From Methanosarcinaceae archaeon (GTDB lineage: Archaea; Halobacteriota; Methanosarcinia; Methanosarcinales; Methanosarcinaceae): a stretch of DNA of 7,281 nucleotides. Numbering within the stretch: position 1 is the stretch's first letter; the number at the start of each line of letters is the position of its first letter. The position numbers and the translations under genes were made by a program. This document shows positions 6,302 through 7,281 of the stretch, in pieces. Under the pieces are notes generated by a model, which had not been told where the DNA came from, did no database searches, and saw only the letters and a program-made list of their open reading frames with translations. Location of the stretch: the NCBI GenBank assembly GCA_020793555.1, contig DQIO01000208.1, forward strand, positions 1-7,281. Direction: 5' to 3'.

Positions 6302-7171
6302 TTATTGAAGTTTTACCTTTGCACCTTCATTATTGATCTTTGTCTTTATCACATTTCCGCTTACACCGGAGTTTTCCCATGCACTCATGAGACTGTCAAC
6401 CTTATCCTTTTCAACAAGTGCGGTATATGCCGGACCCGTGCCCGAAAGGCTGACACCTTCAACCCCAAGTTCAAGGGCTTGCATAATGGGTTCCGTATCA
6501 AACCCAAGTGCACTGCAGTAGAGAAATCCATTCAATGTCATTGCGCGCTCATATTCACTCTCAAGTGCAAGGTCATAAGCAATATCCACCCATGGTGCAA
6601 TTAGTTTTGAGCGAGAAACATCTGTCTGTGCACTGAATGTTTTTTTGTCAGGTGCAAAAATAAGAACATCCATTTCACGTTCCACTCTTTTTATGAGTTT
6701 CATCTCTTTGTTGTCTGTAACCACAATACCGCCAAAGAATGATGCACACGCATCATCAAAAGCGCCTGTTATTGTAACCCCTGCCTCTTTTGAAGCCTGT
6801 ACACCGATCTGCACCGCATCAAGCGGTTCCATGGACTCGCCGATAGCATCAAGTGTGGCAAGGACAGTGGCATTTGCAGCCGCACTGCTGCTTTTTAATC
6901 CACGTGCGAGCGGAACTTCACTTCTTGTTGTGACCGTGCCGCCCAATTTCATGCCGAAATGTTTGAGCACAAGTTCAACCGACCTTTCGATAAGAATGGT
7001 GTCCCCACCCGGCATGCCCTCTATGAAACCGCGAATGGACGATGTACTTTCTGAAAGTTCAACATCAGCAAAGGTTTTAAGGTCAATCCCAAACGCTGCA
7101 CCTTTCCATGTGGAAATGGCGTTTATTATTGTTCCTGCTCCCAAAGCGTAAGCGTGTCCTGTTAGTGTCAT
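6302..7171 (-). CDS. aroK: Shikimate kinase, archaeal GHMP type
   Basis: This 289-residue kinase phosphorylates shikimate with ATP in the chorismate pathway. It belongs to the GHMP superfamily (galacto-, homoserine, mevalonate and phosphomevalonate kinases) and is unrelated to bacterial P-loop AroK. Motif 1 is the N-terminal GHAYALGAGTIINAISTWKG (5-24), typical of the archaeal enzyme. Motif 2, the ATP-binding P-x3-GLKSSSA, is at 87-97. Motif 3, LSGTGPA, is at 242-248. The length is normal for the family. I place the start at the ATG at 7169-7171, since MTLTGHAYALG matches where family members begin and an AGGAC element lies about 10 nt upstream. The in-frame TTG at 7190-7192 overlaps the previous stop as TTGA but lacks an SD. 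It is followed closely by chorismate mutase, so two enzymes of one pathway are made together. Confidence 0.93.
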   Translation of the reverse strand: MTLTGHAYALGAGTIINAISTWKGAAFGIDLKTFADVELSESTSSIRGFIEGMPGGDTILIERSVELVLKHFGMKLGGTVTTRSEVPLARGLKSSSAAANATVLATLDAIGESMEPLDAVQIGVQASKEAGVTITGAFDDACASFFGGIVVTDNKEMKLIKRVEREMDVLIFAPDKKTFSAQTDVSRSKLIAPWVDIAYDLALESEYERAMTLNGFLYCSALGFDTEPIMQALELGVEGVSLSGTGPAYTALVEKDKVDSLMSAWENSGVSGNVIKTKINNEGAKVKLQ

Positions 7172-7188
7172 GGCTTGATTTGTCCTGT

Positions 7189-7281
7189 TCAAATATTCTG
7201 TGTTTGCGTTATCATTGCTTTTAAGTTATTTAATTCAGTGACAATTTTATCCCTGTTAAGTTCAGCCGGATTTTCAGTGCG
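7189..7281 (-). CDS. C-terminal end of an upstream operon gene, unidentified
   Basis: An open frame enters from the window edge and closes at TGA (7189-7191) after 30 codons. It begins RTENPAELNRDK and ends AMITQTQNI, with a predicted amphipathic helix (IVTELNNLKAM). It lies 17 nt before the ATG of shikimate kinase on the same strand, so it is probably the preceding gene of the operon. Position suggests another aromatic-pathway enzyme, such as shikimate dehydrogenase or prephenate dehydrogenase, but these 30 residues match no C-terminus I can name. The lack of internal stops over 90 nt is only modest evidence. Confidence 0.5.
   Translation of the reverse strand, partial: RTENPAELNRDKIVTELNNLKAMITQTQNI

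Noticed and set aside
6645..7151. Plus-strand open frame of 168 codons opposite shikimate kinase
   Set aside because: It is a shadow frame opposite GHMP motifs that clearly define the minus-strand gene.

Overview
This window looks like chromosomal DNA from a methanogenic euryarchaeon, most likely of the Methanosarcinales (inference). The evidence is a GHMP-superfamily shikimate kinase of the archaeal type, an archaeal SbcD/Mre11-related phosphoesterase joined to an archaeal Lhr helicase, a monofunctional AroQ-fold chorismate mutase, GGAG/GGTGA ribosome binding sites, bare T-run terminators, TATA-like boxes and AT-rich gaps between genes of moderate GC content. No rRNA, tRNA, CRISPR array or intact mobile element is visible.

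Layout. Positions 1-208 are AT-rich and hold no supportable gene. A small CoA-binding-like protein (209-649, minus) diverges from a three-gene plus-strand cluster across a 127-bp promoter region. The cluster comprises a two-helix membrane protein with a C-terminal coiled coil (777-1184), a metallophosphoesterase (1210-2079) and a 944-residue Lhr-type SF2 helicase (2076-4910). The last two overlap by ATGA, so they are probably translated together and probably act in one nucleic-acid processing or repair pathway.

The lhr cluster converges on a minus-strand biosynthetic cluster across a 651-bp AT-rich gap (4911-5561). The gap carries T-run terminators, the decayed C-terminal end of a sensor histidine kinase (5189-5374), and a G-rich tract between the arms of a 7-bp inverted repeat (5411-5476).

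The minus-strand cluster, in transcription order, is an unidentified gene whose last 30 codons are present (7189-7281), shikimate kinase (6302-7171), chorismate mutase (5982-6269) and PurE (5562-5951). The spacings are short (17, 32 and 30 nt) and most starts have SD sequences, so this is probably one operon. It joins two steps of aromatic amino acid synthesis (shikimate to shikimate 3-phosphate; chorismate to prephenate) to a carboxylation step of purine synthesis. For shikimate kinase and chorismate mutase I moved the start from an upstream TTG to an internal ATG, on the basis of SD position and family N-termini.

Nothing here is clearly an undescribed system. The points most worth a second look are the phosphoesterase-Lhr pair, the histidine-kinase relic with its neighbouring structured G-rich segment, the replaced active-site positions in the chorismate mutase, and the atypical nucleotide-binding loop of the CoA-binding-like protein.
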